Both the position numbers and the translations under genes were made by a program. From Eumeta japonica (Eukaryota > Arthropoda > Insecta > Lepidoptera > Psychidae): a stretch of 64,000 nt of DNA. The stretch spans positions 62,001-126,000 of the forward strand of contig BGZK01001359.1 in assembly GCA_005406025.1 (NCBI GenBank). The letters are read 5' to 3'. Positions 61,778 to 64,000 of this stretch are shown here, piece by piece. The notes below the pieces were generated by a model. The model did no database searches, had not been told where the DNA came from, and saw only the letters and a program-made list of their open reading frames with translations. The stretch's first letter is position 1. Each line of letters starts with the position of its first letter.

Positions 61778-64000
61778 CTGACGCAACAACGTATTGCTTT
61801 TACCACGTATTTGACGTACGTCCGCTCGTCCGTCCCCGGACGGCCGTTTCCATGGATTTATTGCGCATGCACACGGCCGGCGAGTGGTGCGCGCGCGGCA
61901 GTTTGATTGTGATAAACGAGCATGAGGGGCCGCGGAGTTTTTAAAAGCCGGCGCCAAACGCATGCAAATGTGTGTAGTGTTTCGATCTGAGATTTATAAA
62001 GTATCTAGTTGTTTCGAAATAAAGTTTAAATTTAAATTGTTTCTGTGTTATAAATTCAAAATGAATTATTGTTTAATAATGTATTTACTTCTTGAAGTGA
62101 TTTGTGTAATTCTAATGAGAAAGGTGGGAAAATAAATTATTTATATATATTTTAATCATAACCTACGTATAGTTTTTGTTAACATGTACGCATACTTATA
62201 AATAAAATATTCAGGAAAATAAACTAAAAATATCGACTTCGTAACTTTAATTATACAACAAATAAATATGACAGGTATTAATTACTGGTTTTTAGTTCTA
62301 AAAACAACTTAGAACTTACGCGATTTAGCGATTGACGACGTCACATGAAAATTCTCTATTTTTAAAGCGTCGAAAATTCCGTGCACGCCACTTTGTAACA
62401 ACAAAATTATTTTCGATACATTGAAACACATAAGACTATATACTAATGTAAAATTAAAATACCAAAAAAGAAAATGATTTAGCATGAAACAATAAAAGGA
62501 AAAAAACTGAAGTATTAGTATGGACTTTGGTGCAAATAACATCAGTGCATTGTGCCTGGTCACCCTGTTTGAAGTGAGGCGTGAAGAGGGACAGACGCAA
62601 GCGAGAGATATCACGAAGCGGTGACGCGAGCGCAGTCCACACCACGCAAGCGGATGCTGTTTCAGATCACGAGTAGTTTTTCGACATTCCACAGGTAAAG
62701 TTGGCGCAGTTTACCACCATTTTGACCACTTATCGCCAGAATGTTGTGAGCCTGATGACAACTTCGAGCGCAATCGCGAATATTTTTCACAACCAAGTAT
62801 AACTTTAGAAAGTTAATACATAGTACATTTTAACACTTCATACACGATCTTTAGGTCTTGATATTTAATAAAATCTCGTAATAATTATTCTGGGAAATAT
62901 CAATAAAATCATAAACAGGTGAAAAACGTCGAATCAGGCATATTGTTGAATTTTGCGTAGTCTAACAAAGATCCATCATTGGAATACTTATCGGTTCTTG
63001 TGAGTTTCAGAGCATCACTTGGCCACACAACGACTTCTTGGCGTCTCGGGCCATGGAATCCAAGATATATACTGACTCCTCAAAAATATAAAAATTCAAG
63101 CTTTTGTCAGTACTACTAAAAGCGTTTTTTTTTTAATTTTTTGTAGACTAAATGATGTGAACCTCTATTCTCGTGTTTCCTGTATTAAATTTTCATTCAC
63201 TTAAAAAGTTCTATTGATTGTGCCTATTTAGATAATACTGTAGATTAGTTAAGATAAGTTTGATGTCTACTCCTTACGACCTACAACGTCATGACAAAAG
63301 TAGGGAACTTTCTAAACTTGGCGTTGAAAACACACGATGTTCACGAGACACAGAGTTAAAATAAAAGTTTCGGCGTTGTTTTCAACTTAGTTTCCGCTAT
63401 CAGTCATTTGAAAGAAGACGGAGCAAATGCTAGTATCAAAATAAAATAAGGCAATACTGGCATATAGAAGGTATCTTTCTATGAATGAAAAAAATTTTAG
63501 AATAGGTGTAGTACTTCATTTCAATAGTACAAATATGCGAATGAAGTCAGGGAGAAATGCTGATAATAGATCCATAAAAACATTTCTGTATGAATACAAT
63601 GTTTTGTGAAATTAGAAAATAATCGGTAATGAATTTTAGGATATTTTCGATTGTGAAGGAACGGGATATTTATTTGATACCTCACTCAATGAAATTTAGA
63701 AAAAAAAAAATATATATAATAAGCGATAATCTGAAATACTCGGGAACAGGCAGAGTAAAAATGGTAACAAGTTTGCGCCATCTAGTGTGCAGAACGTCCA
63801 AATACTGATCTGACGAAAGAACACCCTCTTACAGTACAAAGCACGAAACTCTGCCGCTCTGAATTGCCTACGAATGATGCATTGCGCAGGTTCAGCGCTC
63901 CCCGATCCTTCCTTCCTCTCCCCCGCGGCCCCATTTCACGCCATTGCGACTCTTTCATGACGAACTTCACAGCGGTAGAGTTTCGTGCGTTGAAACTGTA
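61778..64000. other. Probable intron or upstream DNA of the tail gene
   Basis: 61800-61960 is GC-rich and contains TTTAAAAGCC and ATGCAAAT. Beyond it the sequence is AT-rich. No further exon could be joined to the acceptor at 61778. 62560-62660 and 63880-63960 are locally GC-rich with ORFs I judge accidental. A GCGCCATCT motif lies at 63775. Confidence 0.4.

Noticed and set aside
61800..61963. GC-rich stretch as a CpG-type promoter
   Set aside because: TTTAAAAG and ATGCAAAT are present but there is no exon downstream on either strand that would use it.

Overview
This is an AT-rich eukaryotic window from an insect, most likely a moth or butterfly (Lepidoptera). The evidence is the spliced genes with GT-AG introns, a fatty acyl-CoA reductase of the insect type, and many repeats of kinds familiar from moth genomes: tRNA-derived SINEs, a SINE/LINE family sharing one 3' tail, mariner elements, a non-LTR retrotransposon, and the recurrent 'tAGCTg..CCCGCg' and 'GGGTTCCGt' repeat motifs. 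There is no operon, CRISPR array, phage or bacterial gene.

Layout. (1) 335-9286, plus strand: the last eight coding exons of a fatty acyl-CoA reductase, whose 5' half lies upstream of the window. Its introns hold SINEs, a long AT microsatellite and a perfect 23-bp hairpin. (2) 9287-19976: gene-poor, repeat-rich DNA, with two weak TATA/first-exon candidates (12067 and 16644). (3) 19977-24180, plus strand: a three-exon gene for a 947-residue orphan protein, with a dead mariner in its second intron. (4) 24181-37090: mainly repeats and non-coding DNA, including a complete but inactivated mariner (32264-33548) with near-perfect terminal inverted repeats and a TA target duplication. (5) 37472-52801, minus strand: a 12-exon gene for the RRP1/Nop52 ribosomal-RNA processing protein, with an internally repeated lysine-rich tail. 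(6) 53700-56990: a decayed non-LTR retrotransposon (ORF1, ORF2 endonuclease and part of the reverse transcriptase) with a foreign inverted-repeat element between its ORFs. (7) 57880-61777, minus strand: the last two coding exons and probable long 3' UTR of a gene encoding a cytoplasmic tail with YAEL and YAEIVY tyrosine motifs. The 3' part carries three related foldback repeats containing the CRE-like site TGACGTCA. (8) 61778-64000: no further exon recognised.

The genes are independent eukaryotic transcription units: lipid-derived alcohol synthesis, ribosome biogenesis, a probable membrane receptor or adhesion protein, and an orphan. They do not look like one pathway. I did not find a convincing new multi-gene system. 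The most unusual material is the CRE-bearing foldback family, an inverted pair of long repeats 20 kb apart, the recurring GCGCCATCT motif, and the orphan protein.
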